Assembly (NCBI GenBank): GCA_016841005.1
Contig: JAEORG010000412.1
Location: 1-16,356, forward strand
DNA: 16,356 bases
Source: Candidatus Thorarchaeota archaeon
GTDB taxonomy: Archaea > Asgardarchaeota > Thorarchaeia > Thorarchaeales > Thorarchaeaceae
Reading direction: 5' to 3'
The translations under genes were made by a program, and so were the position numbers. The notes beneath the pieces are model-generated. The model was not told the origin of the DNA and did not search any database. It saw nothing but the letters and a program-made list of their open reading frames with translations. This document shows, piece after piece, positions 1 to 5,984 of the stretch (position 1 is the stretch's first letter; each line of letters starts with the position of its first letter).

Positions 1-275
1 AAAGTGCCTCCTCCCCGTACATCTCCTGCAACTTTCTCTACAGATTTCCTGAGTATCTCTTTTGGTGGATCTGTTCCAAACAAACGTACTGCATCAATTG
101 GTGCGGCATCCGGAAGCAATGTCGCCGCCATACCAATACTACTTATCACCCCCAATGCCCCAGCTTTGGATACAGCACTTGCAAGTGCTTCTGTCTTATA
201 GGGGCCCATACCTCCCTGGAGTATAGGATATTTGATGCTTAGAATATCGCATATCTCAGTATGTATCTCGTCCAT
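1..275 (-). CDS. Nitronate monooxygenase-like FMN protein, N-terminal part (cut by window edge)
   Basis: Only the first 91 codons are inside the window; the reading frame runs off at position 1. The visible protein opens with an ICDILSIKYPILQGGMG block (residues about 8-24), followed by an ALASAVSKAGALGVISS stretch. This is the characteristic FMN-binding start of the nitronate monooxygenase / 2-nitropropane dioxygenase TIM-barrel family, whose members oxidise nitronates using FMN. Related branches include enoyl-ACP reductase FabK and enzymes of unknown substrate, so the reaction is not fixed by this fragment. The ATG at 275 is chosen because the conserved block follows within eight residues. 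A CTTAAAT element centred about 29 bases upstream would fit a leaderless transcript. It follows the SCP2 gene by 42 bases on the same strand, so co-transcription is equally possible. The catalytic half lies outside the window. Confidence 0.85.
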   Translation of the reverse strand, partial: MDEIHTEICDILSIKYPILQGGMGPYKTEALASAVSKAGALGVISSIGMAATLLPDAAPIDAVRLFGTDPPKEILRKSVEKVAGDVRGGGT

Positions 276-317
276 AGTGATACACAAGGGCGGTTCTCAG
301 ATTTAAGTGTAGTATTC

Positions 318-740
318 TCACATTTCGTCGATATATACCGTTGGAACTCTCTGTGCTGTTGATACAAGTTCAGCCGCAGCTTTGGTGGCTCTCATGATTT
401 TACCCATGTCTCCAGTGGGTAGCTTAAACTTGCGTGACATCAATCCCTTAATTGGGTCAATCTCTCCCGCAATGAGTCGCTTCCAGTTTGCTAGCGTGCC
501 GCTATAGATGAACTCGGGTTTATCTCCCTCTTCCGCCATTCGTGCCAATCTGCACTCGCCATGCCAGAGGTCCATATAGAGCTGGACATCTTCTTTGATA
601 TGCTCCCCATCTGCTACGACCTCGAAGAAGAAATCGCCTTCCCAAGTCTTCGCAGCTTCTTTGTAAGCATCATTTACTTTCAATAAATCCCAGAATTTCA
701 CAATCCATTCTTCAGATGGAAACACCAATTTCTCAGTCAT
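318..740 (-). CDS. SCP2 sterol-carrier-like lipid-binding domain protein
   Basis: A 140-residue protein that is essentially one SCP2 domain. An N-terminal amphipathic helix region is followed by beta strands (DFFFEVVADG about 36-45, VQLYMDLWHGEC about 52-63). The family signature follows: an acidic FIYSGTLANWKRLIAGEIDP segment (77-96), then LMSRKFKLPTGDMGKIMRATKAAAELV (100-126). Family members form a hydrophobic cavity that binds sterols, fatty acids or acyl-CoA; archaeal single-domain versions have no assigned ligand. No signal peptide or membrane helix is seen, so it should be cytosolic. It lies between a PHP phosphoesterase gene (84 bases upstream) and a nitronate monooxygenase-like gene (42 bases downstream), all on the minus strand. 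The ATG has no clear Shine-Dalgarno, but a GTTATAGTT box (772..764) sits about 28 bases upstream, the spacing of a leaderless transcript. Confidence 0.85.
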   Translation of the reverse strand: MTEKLVFPSEEWIVKFWDLLKVNDAYKEAAKTWEGDFFFEVVADGEHIKEDVQLYMDLWHGECRLARMAEEGDKPEFIYSGTLANWKRLIAGEIDPIKGLMSRKFKLPTGDMGKIMRATKAAAELVSTAQRVPTVYIDEM

Positions 741-763
741 TATTCTCTCGCATCCTCGCGATT

Positions 764-772
764 AACTATAAC
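764..772 (-). promoter_or_regulatory. Candidate TATA box for the SCP2 gene (leaderless spacing)
   Basis: The minus-strand sequence is GTTATAGTT, centred about 28 bases before the ATG at 740. Archaeal transcription starts about 25 bases after the TATA centre, so the mRNA would begin at or just before the start codon. This agrees with the lack of a Shine-Dalgarno sequence. The call rests on spacing and composition only. Confidence 0.45.
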
Positions 773-824
773 CTGCTTGCACAACGTGAAACAAAAGCCT
801 TCTGGAATAGAGAGTTTTGGTGTT

Positions 825-1478
825 TCAAAAGAAAGTCTTCAATGGTAATTCCATTGCTTTGGCAAGTCGAAGCTGGTCTTTTACTAATCCCACCGACCTT
901 ACAGAATGGGCATCACTCCCTAGAGTGAATTCACAACCTGCATCTCTAGCCAGTTCTAGAAACTCTGGATATATTGTATCGTATCTTCTGTTCAGTTCTA
1001 TGGCAATGTTATTTTCTGCCAACAATTGAGCTACTGCTTCACCATCTTCAGCTCTGTAGGTCGTCAAGTATCCATCCCAATGACCCAGGATATCAAATCT
1101 CCACTTTGAAACTGCCTTCTGAAGCGCTGAACGCCAAGTTGTGGAATCGAGTGTAAAGTGAAATGAGCCGATAATCAGTTCGAATTGGTCGATGCCTCCT
1201 GAAATTAATGAATACGAGCCATCGGACGCGATGTCTATCTCCACACCATCGAAGATTCGAATATTTGGAAAGGCCTTTCTCAGACCTACGATTTTCTCCC
1301 TTCTGTGGTCAATTAGATCCTTTTTTCCTCTCCTGCTTCCGATACATGGCCAAAAATGATCAGTGATTGCAATGGTATTTAGTTCTAATTTGATGCCCCG
1401 TCTAACTATCTCTCTTAACTCCGCAGAACTATCAGAATAATTGGAGTGAATATGAAGATCATATCGTTCAGGGTCCAT
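825..1478 (-). CDS. PHP-domain metal-dependent phosphoesterase
   Basis: A 217-residue PHP-superfamily hydrolase. The metal-binding motifs appear in order: DLHIHSNYSD (residues 7-16, ligands H9 and H11), AITDH (37-41, H41), the GVEID glutamate (E80), GSFHF (104-108, H107), LGHWD (131-135, H133) and LGSDAH (186-191, D189 and H191). This is a full set for a di- or trinuclear metal centre on a TIM-like barrel. The length fits stand-alone PHP enzymes such as histidinol-phosphatase-like or cyclic-phosphate-processing proteins. The substrate cannot be read from sequence, and no histidine-biosynthesis gene is nearby. The ATG at 1478 is preferred over an in-frame TTG at 1523 because a GTTATAAG box (1510..1503) lies between them, 28 bases before the ATG, which would leave the TTG outside the transcript. 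The upstream gene ends in a terminator, so this is the first gene of its group. Confidence 0.87.
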   Translation of the reverse strand: MDPERYDLHIHSNYSDSSAELREIVRRGIKLELNTIAITDHFWPCIGSRRGKKDLIDHRREKIVGLRKAFPNIRIFDGVEIDIASDGSYSLISGGIDQFELIIGSFHFTLDSTTWRSALQKAVSKWRFDILGHWDGYLTTYRAEDGEAVAQLLAENNIAIELNRRYDTIYPEFLELARDAGCEFTLGSDAHSVRSVGLVKDQLRLAKAMELPLKTFF

Positions 1479-1502
1479 TGCATCATGACTGAGCAATCTT
1501 TT

Positions 1503-1510
1503 CTTATAAC
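1503..1510 (-). promoter_or_regulatory. Candidate TATA box for the PHP gene; decides its start codon
   Basis: The minus-strand sequence is GTTATAAG, centred 28 bases before the ATG at 1478, with purine-rich sequence nearby. It lies downstream of the terminator of the preceding gene. The predicted start site falls at about 1480, giving a leaderless mRNA and excluding the in-frame TTG at 1523. Confidence 0.5.
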
Positions 1511-1544
1511 TCAGTCTGTGCAATGTTTCAATACATTTACCAAT

Positions 1545-1585
1545 AAGAAAAAGAGATTCCAGGCGGTAGAAATCTACCGCTCTGG
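1545..1585 (-). terminator. Hairpin plus oligo-U terminator after the exported-protein gene
   Basis: Reading the minus strand after the stop at 1599, the arms CCAG-A-GCGGTAG (1585..1574) and CTACCGC-CTGG (1569..1559) form an 11-bp stem with one bulged base around a four-base loop. A T-rich stretch (TCTTTTTCTT, about 1556..1547) follows. This is the layout of an intrinsic terminator. It ends the minus-strand unit 3032-1599 just before the promoter of the PHP gene. Confidence 0.75.
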
Positions 1586-1598
1586 TTTAGTTGTGTTA

Positions 1599-3032
1599 CT
1601 ATCTTCGCTTTATGCAGATTATTATTCCAACTACTGCTACTGCGATTATACCTAGAAAGATTAGACCGCCTGCTCCATCTCCCTCGCCGGTTGTTGTGGG
1701 CGTGGTAGTAGGAGTTGTCGTGTGGTCAGTTGAAGCAGGAGTAAACCTCGAATATGCCACATAGACGGGATCCTGTTGTATCCTCGATCCATTCCATTCT
1801 GGGAATGAAACCGCATACCACCATTGGCTACTATGGAATGACGTCGTATAATTCTGAGCCAGATCCCCAACACTACTGAATTGCGACCGAATGTCTTCAG
1901 ATAGACCATATGCAGCATGTGCAAAAATGAAGGCAGATAGTGGAGCTTGCCATGCTATCAGGAGGAAATCGCTTGCCCTTGCTCCAAGTAAGCAATTTAC
2001 GGCTGTTTCATTATCTGATATTGTCGTCCATGGATTTGTTGACTCGTTGATTAAGGAGTACTGTCGTCCAAGTCCTATATCGAATGCACGTTCGTTATCG
2101 TTGCCTACCTTGATAGTGATGTTATCGTCCAAAGGCGTAGTGGCAGTAGGAGGTACCAGTGTATTGCCCGTGCCAGAACTAGTAACACTATATCCGTAAT
2201 TACTGGTAAAGACAGATAGATAGTGAACAGCTGTGACAGACATGGTTTCATTGATAATGTTTCGAGGATCAATCTCGAAAAGGTCGAGGAACACTCTTGC
2301 TCTGGTTACCTGACCAATAGTGTACAGCGTTTCTGCATGAATCTCCCCTGAATCAGGATCAATATAGATGTCATACTGGACTACTATCTCACTGATGAGA
2401 ACTGTCACTAAAGGAACGAGGAGGGAAACAAAGAAGCCCCCTGGTGAATTAGCGTCTACAACTCTTGCGCTCATGTTGTAATATCGCATACCAAAGCGAT
2501 AATGATTTTCTCCAAGTTTTGTCGCAGCAATAGGTTCTACAGAAGGAGTGACATCATGCCATGGATTCAATGATGATATTGGTAGAATATACCAAGCAGT
2601 TTCGTTGCCCACATCCGGGAGTCCGTTATTGAGTTCAGGAACCGTCTTGTTATCGATATGGACCATAAAGAAGGCAAGAACTGCTCCAATGAAGATTTCC
2701 TTCTCGTCAGGAGTATAGTAATGCATTCCAAACAGTTGGTATGGTAGCATGAACTCTTTGCTATCATTAGCAATCAACTTGTTGAATGCAACAAGGAACG
2801 CAGAGAATTCGTCTACATGAACATACGAAGCTGTGAAATATGCTGTGTTGTTTTGTTCAGTATCCTTTACTTCAACAGAGCTATTAGTCCAATACTCCTC
2901 AGCAAAGGTGTGTCCAAAGATTGCAGCTTCATCACCAGCTTCCCACGCAGCAGCCATGGGGATTGTAGCAATGGGTGAAGCTAACATAGAAATAATCCAA
3001 ATTGTCATCAGCACTCTTTTGTAAGTGTGCAT
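1599..3032 (-). CDS. Exported, N-glycosylation-rich protein with C-terminal membrane anchor, function unknown
   Basis: A 477-residue surface protein I cannot place in a family. A positively charged start (MHTYKR) leads into a hydrophobic signal sequence (about 8-29), with likely cleavage after MAAA. The ectodomain (about 30-435) carries twelve N-X-S/T sequons (for example residues 50, 61, 128, 143, 186, 261, 304, 329, 341, 394, 414), many aromatic residues and possible amphipathic strands. One apolar patch at about 199-218 could be a second membrane helix or a buried strand. A Thr/Pro-rich stalk (about 434-449) then precedes a membrane helix (455-473) and a KRR tail. The ATG at 3032 is preferred to an in-frame TTG at 3050 because GAGGT (3045..3041) lies eight bases before the ATG. 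It follows the AAA+ ATPase gene by 64 bases on the same strand and could share its transcript, although a TTTTAATA box lies between them. Confidence 0.8.
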   Translation of the reverse strand: MHTYKRVLMTIWIISMLASPIATIPMAAAWEAGDEAAIFGHTFAEEYWTNSSVEVKDTEQNNTAYFTASYVHVDEFSAFLVAFNKLIANDSKEFMLPYQLFGMHYYTPDEKEIFIGAVLAFFMVHIDNKTVPELNNGLPDVGNETAWYILPISSLNPWHDVTPSVEPIAATKLGENHYRFGMRYYNMSARVVDANSPGGFFVSLLVPLVTVLISEIVVQYDIYIDPDSGEIHAETLYTIGQVTRARVFLDLFEIDPRNIINETMSVTAVHYLSVFTSNYGYSVTSSGTGNTLVPPTATTPLDDNITIKVGNDNERAFDIGLGRQYSLINESTNPWTTISDNETAVNCLLGARASDFLLIAWQAPLSAFIFAHAAYGLSEDIRSQFSSVGDLAQNYTTSFHSSQWWYAVSFPEWNGSRIQQDPVYVAYSRFTPASTDHTTTPTTTPTTTGEGDGAGGLIFLGIIAVAVVGIIICIKRR

Positions 3033-3067
3033 TAGCAAATACCTCTTCAATTAATACTCCACTAATG

Positions 3068-3075
3068 TATTAAAA
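3068..3075 (-). promoter_or_regulatory. Possible TATA box for the exported-protein gene
   Basis: The minus-strand sequence is TTTTAATA, located in the 64-base gap after the ATPase stop codon. A start about 25 bases downstream would leave a leader of roughly 10-15 bases containing the GAGGT ribosome-binding site. The region is AT-rich, so chance matches are likely and read-through from the ATPase gene remains possible. Confidence 0.35.
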
Positions 3076-3096
3076 CAGATTTACGATTCATATTTG

Positions 3097-4707
3097 CTAG
3101 AATAGTTTCTGTAGAATATCATCAAATGATTTGAGTTTATCATTGGTAATGCGTCCTTTTGTAACAGCATCGATAAGAGATGTCGCTGAATCCACATCAA
3201 AACGAAGTGTCTGTAGTGAGTCCCCAAGACTATCACTCAATGCTTGAAACTTGACTCCTTTTGTTTCAGCTGGCACAAGGACAATGGCAAGCTCAGCCTC
3301 ACCTTGCTCAATGATGTCACTTAATCGCTTGACTGAATAATATGCAGCGACTCCCCCACTTCTATCCCAATCCTTCACATTGGCGACATCAATACAAACT
3401 TTCTTCATCTCTCCACCCTTAGTTAGGCTTAGAATCGCAGTTGCCTGTTTATCTGCTATACCCTTTGCAACTAACAGTTGAGTTTCAATTTCTTTGCTCT
3501 TTCCAGCCTCTTCCAAAGCCTTCGCAGCTGCATTAATCATTACTGGGGCAGTGAGTTTGATGACATAATCCGCCTGCTCTTCAAGAGGTTCTGGTTCTCT
3601 CTCAAACAGGATCTTGTCAATACGTGGAATGATAAATCGAATGGCTTCTCTTGGATTTCCCCTTGAATGAGTATAAGCTTCCTTGAGATCATCATCAGTT
3701 AATGGAAATAACGGGTCTGGTGGAGGGTCAATATTCTGTTCATTCCAGTACTTATTCATTGATTCTGTAACGAATTCTGTAATATCCTCCTCTGAGAACT
3801 CTCTCAAAGATACTGGAGTTTCCATTCTCGACCTAGTAGGTGGATCTGCAACTTCATAGATTCTATCCCAGATATTAGTCAAACATGATGCAACAATCAT
3901 CACGTTCTTACTTTCATTATAGAGTCGTTTAATCATCTCTAAGAAGTGCCTTTCACCATCTTCACCATGTGTATTGTAAGGTCCTTCCATCTCATCAATG
4001 AAAAGTACGATAGGGACTTCAGACCCCTCTAGAAGAAGATTGATGGTGGCAAGTGTCACATCATCTTCTTCGAGAATAGTTCTAACATCTAATTGCTCTA
4101 GGTCATCTGCACTGAGCGCGTCTCCCAAGAGCCATCTTCTTGCAAGATCTTTGTGAGCTGGATCTAAACGATATCGTAGCAGTGCTTTTACAACATCAGC
4201 TGAAATTCCAGGATATTCAACCAATAATCTTTCGTAAGCATATGTATAATCGTAAATGTCTGCTGTTGCTCCTTTGACTCCGCCAAATTTTGTTATCAAC
4301 ATATCAAATGCATTCTCGAATAGGACTTCACCTGCCTCATCTACTAGACATGCATGAAAGTGAAGGGGGACTCTGACTGGAGCTGGCGGTGAGGGTACAT
4401 ATACTGCTAGGAATTCTCCCTTAGTGAATTTCTTTTCTCTATCTTTTATTGCCCAGAAGAGGTGAGTCTTCCCAATACCAGCTTCTCCGAGAACTGGTTG
4501 AAATCGAGGTGTCTTATCCTCCATGACAAACCTCAGGACTCTGAATATGGCAAGATCTGCATCTTCATGAGGTCCTGGGATATCGATGTGATCTGGCATG
4601 TCCCCTCTTGACACATATCTCTTCATAGGAGGATTATCTCTAAGAATCTCCAAGTACATGGTCTTGTCAAATTCTTGGTGCTCTGGTTTATCTTCAGAAG
4701 GCTCCAT
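3097..4707 (-). CDS. AAA+ ATPase of Orc/Cdc6-like (BREX-ATPase-like) type with unknown C-terminal domain
   Basis: A 536-residue cytosolic P-loop ATPase. Walker A is GEAGIGKT (74-81) and Walker B is VLFIDEME (234-241) with the catalytic acidic pair. A polar strand NVMIVASCLTN (268-278) fits sensor 1, and the GNPREA block (351-356, R353) is the sensor-2 signature of Orc1/Cdc6-like AAA+ proteins. Between the Walker motifs sits an ARRWLLGDALS segment (189-199). From memory it resembles the RWLxGE motif of DUF2791-type ATPases, including BREX ATPases. Residues about 375-536 form a separate alpha/beta region (KKVCIDVANVK, ELAIVLVPAE) that I do not recognise. No transmembrane segment is seen. The ATG is preceded by GGGAG five bases upstream. 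It is divergent from the gene at 4984 and lies 64 bases upstream of the exported-protein gene. No replication or BREX partner genes are visible, so a role in either is not shown. Confidence 0.8.
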   Translation of the reverse strand: MEPSEDKPEHQEFDKTMYLEILRDNPPMKRYVSRGDMPDHIDIPGPHEDADLAIFRVLRFVMEDKTPRFQPVLGEAGIGKTHLFWAIKDREKKFTKGEFLAVYVPSPPAPVRVPLHFHACLVDEAGEVLFENAFDMLITKFGGVKGATADIYDYTYAYERLLVEYPGISADVVKALLRYRLDPAHKDLARRWLLGDALSADDLEQLDVRTILEEDDVTLATINLLLEGSEVPIVLFIDEMEGPYNTHGEDGERHFLEMIKRLYNESKNVMIVASCLTNIWDRIYEVADPPTRSRMETPVSLREFSEEDITEFVTESMNKYWNEQNIDPPPDPLFPLTDDDLKEAYTHSRGNPREAIRFIIPRIDKILFEREPEPLEEQADYVIKLTAPVMINAAAKALEEAGKSKEIETQLLVAKGIADKQATAILSLTKGGEMKKVCIDVANVKDWDRSGGVAAYYSVKRLSDIIEQGEAELAIVLVPAETKGVKFQALSDSLGDSLQTLRFDVDSATSLIDAVTKGRITNDKLKSFDDILQKLF

Positions 4708-4842
4708 CTTTCTCCCTCAGCGCGATATGTAACATCACATCGACGCGGGGCATTATGAATCTTTGTTCGTATACTTTGTTCCGCGGTTTATTAGGGGGTT
4801 TATCTACTCACTAACATTACAACAGATGGGTAGGATCGTTCT

Positions 4843-4891
4843 AAGTCTGTCGTTATGTCTGGCCTCCCGTCTTGCCATTTTCGACAGACTT
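4843..4891. repeat. Perfect 10-bp inverted repeat with nested 4-bp stem
   Basis: AAGTCTGTCG (4843-4852) is exactly complementary to CGACAGACTT (4882-4891) across a 29-base spacer. Inside the spacer, TGGC (4860-4863) can pair with GCCA (4874-4877). As RNA this would be a two-tier hairpin; as DNA the arms could be a pair of protein-binding half-sites. It lies 136 bases before the ATPase start and 55 bases before the TATA box of the rightward gene. Confidence 0.6.
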
Positions 4892-4945
4892 CTGCAATAG
4901 AACATCCTCCCACTTTTTCTAGAAATGCTTTCGCTAGTCTGTTGA

Positions 4946-4953
4946 TTTATATG
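4946..4953 (+). promoter_or_regulatory. TATA box for the 4984 gene
   Basis: TTTATATG, centred 34 bases before the ATG at 4984. The expected transcription start is near 4975, giving a leader of under about 10 bases. No Shine-Dalgarno sequence is present, which fits a leaderless or near-leaderless mRNA. Confidence 0.6.
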
Positions 4954-4983
4954 CGTTCATTACAATACTAACTTGAACGCCAC

Positions 4984-5703
4984 ATGGAGGGCATAGCCGC
5001 CTTGAGCAAGACAATAGTTGGTCAGATATTAGAAATTCACGAAGAAGAATGGTCTCAAATAATTACACTTGAGACCCCATTAGGAGATATTGTTTATCTC
5101 AAATGCGAACCAGATGCCATAGGTACGACTCCACAGGTAGGTGGAGTATACGCAATCTCATATCTTGTAGAGGGTAGTACTCTTCGCGTAATAGAGGTGA
5201 ATAAACCAGCTCCTGGGCAATATCGTGCAGAATTTGAGAAGAGTGCAGACTACAGGAAAGACTCTAGCTACCAGAGTGGTTCACCGTACCCCCGCTCTTA
5301 TACTACGACAACAACTTCTCCTCCTGTTTCACGGTATGAGCGAAGATACCCCCCTCCACGGAGAGATGTTTTTGCACCAACAACTTCAGTTACAGAAGGA
5401 GTGCGACCTAATGGGATCACTATCATTACTATTCTTCTACTCCTCCTTGGTTCCATAGCCTTTCCCTTTGGTCTTATCTTGATAGGATTTCCATATACCT
5501 CATTCTTTGGAATGGTATCTACCTTCTTTGGGTTTATATTCCTATTATTATCCTGGGGAGTCTATACTTATCGAGAGTGGGCGCGGACTGGTATGCTCAT
5601 CATTGGAGTAATCCTCTGTATCTCAGTTGTGGGTCTTATCATTGGTGCAGTAATCATCTGGTACCTTGATCAAAAAGAAATCCGTTCTATGTACGTCTAC
5701 TAG
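4984..5703 (+). CDS. Membrane protein: soluble beta domain, disordered linker, three transmembrane helices
   Basis: A 239-residue protein of unknown function in three parts. Residues about 8-74 look like a small beta-barrel (alternating hydrophobics in TIVGQILEI, IITLETPLGDIVYLK, GVYAISYLV, TLRVIEV), perhaps OB-like. Residues about 75-142 are a Pro/Ser/Thr/Tyr/Arg-rich disordered linker. Residues 144-168, 172-194 and 201-227 are three membrane helices. The last has a REWART turn before it and ends in IIWYLDQKEIRSMYV, a pattern I recall from small archaeal and bacterial polytopic proteins of unknown function (DUF2127-like appearance). With no signal peptide, the N-terminal domain may be cytosolic, but the topology is not decided. 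The start at 4984 matches the TATA spacing. It stands alone on the plus strand, and the next operon has its own control region. Confidence 0.75.
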   Translation: MEGIAALSKTIVGQILEIHEEEWSQIITLETPLGDIVYLKCEPDAIGTTPQVGGVYAISYLVEGSTLRVIEVNKPAPGQYRAEFEKSADYRKDSSYQSGSPYPRSYTTTTTSPPVSRYERRYPPPRRDVFAPTTSVTEGVRPNGITIITILLLLLGSIAFPFGLILIGFPYTSFFGMVSTFFGFIFLLLSWGVYTYREWARTGMLIIGVILCISVVGLIIGAVIIWYLDQKEIRSMYVY

Positions 5704-5772
5704 GCCGTTGATGACATCTTTCTTAATCATAGTGTTACTTATTGTCAACTAGAGTTGGTATATGATCGAAAG

Positions 5773-5802
5773 TCAAACGTTAGGGCAAAATCAAACGTTA
5801 TG
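5773..5802. promoter_or_regulatory. Upstream operator pair (two TCAAACGTTA repeats)
   Basis: TCAAACGTTA occurs exactly twice, at 5773-5782 and 5791-5800, an 18-base repeat distance. Each is close to the full 12-bp palindrome found downstream (10 and 9 matches of 12). They lie about 70-95 bases upstream of the first TATA box, as a distal or auxiliary operator might. Confidence 0.65.
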
Positions 5803-5880
5803 ATGTACCAATCTCCCCTGTGAATGAAACCAGGCCCGCTCCAGAGCTGTTTTACGCACAGCAAAACGCTTATATAGAAA

Positions 5881-5948
5881 TTTAATGTTTGATACTTGTC
5901 AAACATCAAACGTTTGAGAATTGTATAAAGCGCCAAACATCAAACGCG
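5881..5948. promoter_or_regulatory. Core operator array overlapping the operon start sites
   Basis: In order: GTTTGA (5887-5892, reverse half-site), TCAAACA (5899-5905), the perfect palindrome TCAAACGTTTGA (5906-5917), CCAAACA (5933-5939) and TCAAACG (5940-5946). The 14-base unit YCAAACATCAAACG occurs twice (5899-5912 and 5933-5946, 13 of 14 identical), exactly 34 bases apart, and brackets the second TATA box. Protein bound here would block TBP/TFB at the second box and polymerase from the first. The obvious candidate binder is the winged-helix regulator encoded as the third gene of the operon; that link is inference. Confidence 0.7.
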
Positions 5949-5984
5949 CCACCCGAATTCTCATCGCTTGAAGGTGAAACGACA

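Larger units (their letters stand above)
4708..4983. other. Divergent intergenic control region
   Basis: A 276-base gap between the ATPase gene (leftward) and the membrane-protein gene (rightward). It contains a TATA box for the rightward gene (4946-4953), a perfect 10-bp inverted repeat (4843-4852 with 4882-4891) and a T5 tract near 4914. For the leftward gene I see the ribosome-binding site GGGAG (4716..4712). Several weak TATA-like boxes lie further up (around 4770 and 4790), and none stands out. No convincing small ORF or tRNA is present. Confidence 0.6.
5704..5984 (+). promoter_or_regulatory. Control region of the four-gene membrane/regulator operon
   Basis: A 281-base gap holding two TATA boxes, CTTATATAG (5869-5877, preceded by a GCAAAACG BRE-like stretch) and GTATAAAG (5923-5930), and at least eight TCAAAC-type half-sites. 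The leader of the first gene carries the ribosome-binding site AAGGTGA (5971-5977), seven bases before the ATG at 5985. The first TATA predicts a start near 5898 and a leader of about 87 bases. The second predicts a start near 5952 and a leader of about 33 bases. Confidence 0.75.

Noticed and set aside
825..1523. TTG at 1523 as start of the PHP protein.
   Set aside because: The TATA box at 1503-1510 would lie downstream of it, and the extra 15 residues match nothing in the PHP fold.
3097..4707. Calling the AAA+ protein Orc1/Cdc6 and looking for a replication origin next to it.
   Set aside because: The C-terminal domain does not look like a winged helix, and I see no origin-recognition-box repeats or large AT-rich unwinding region in the flanks.
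5746..5757. CAACTAGAGTTG inverted repeat after the 4984 gene as a terminator.
   Set aside because: Five base pairs with a two-base loop and no T-run; too weak to support.
5889..5984. In-frame extension of the first operon gene upstream to a TTG at 5889.
   Set aside because: It would encode residues across the operator array and second TATA box, has no ribosome-binding site, and the ATG at 5985 has a well-placed AAGGTGA.
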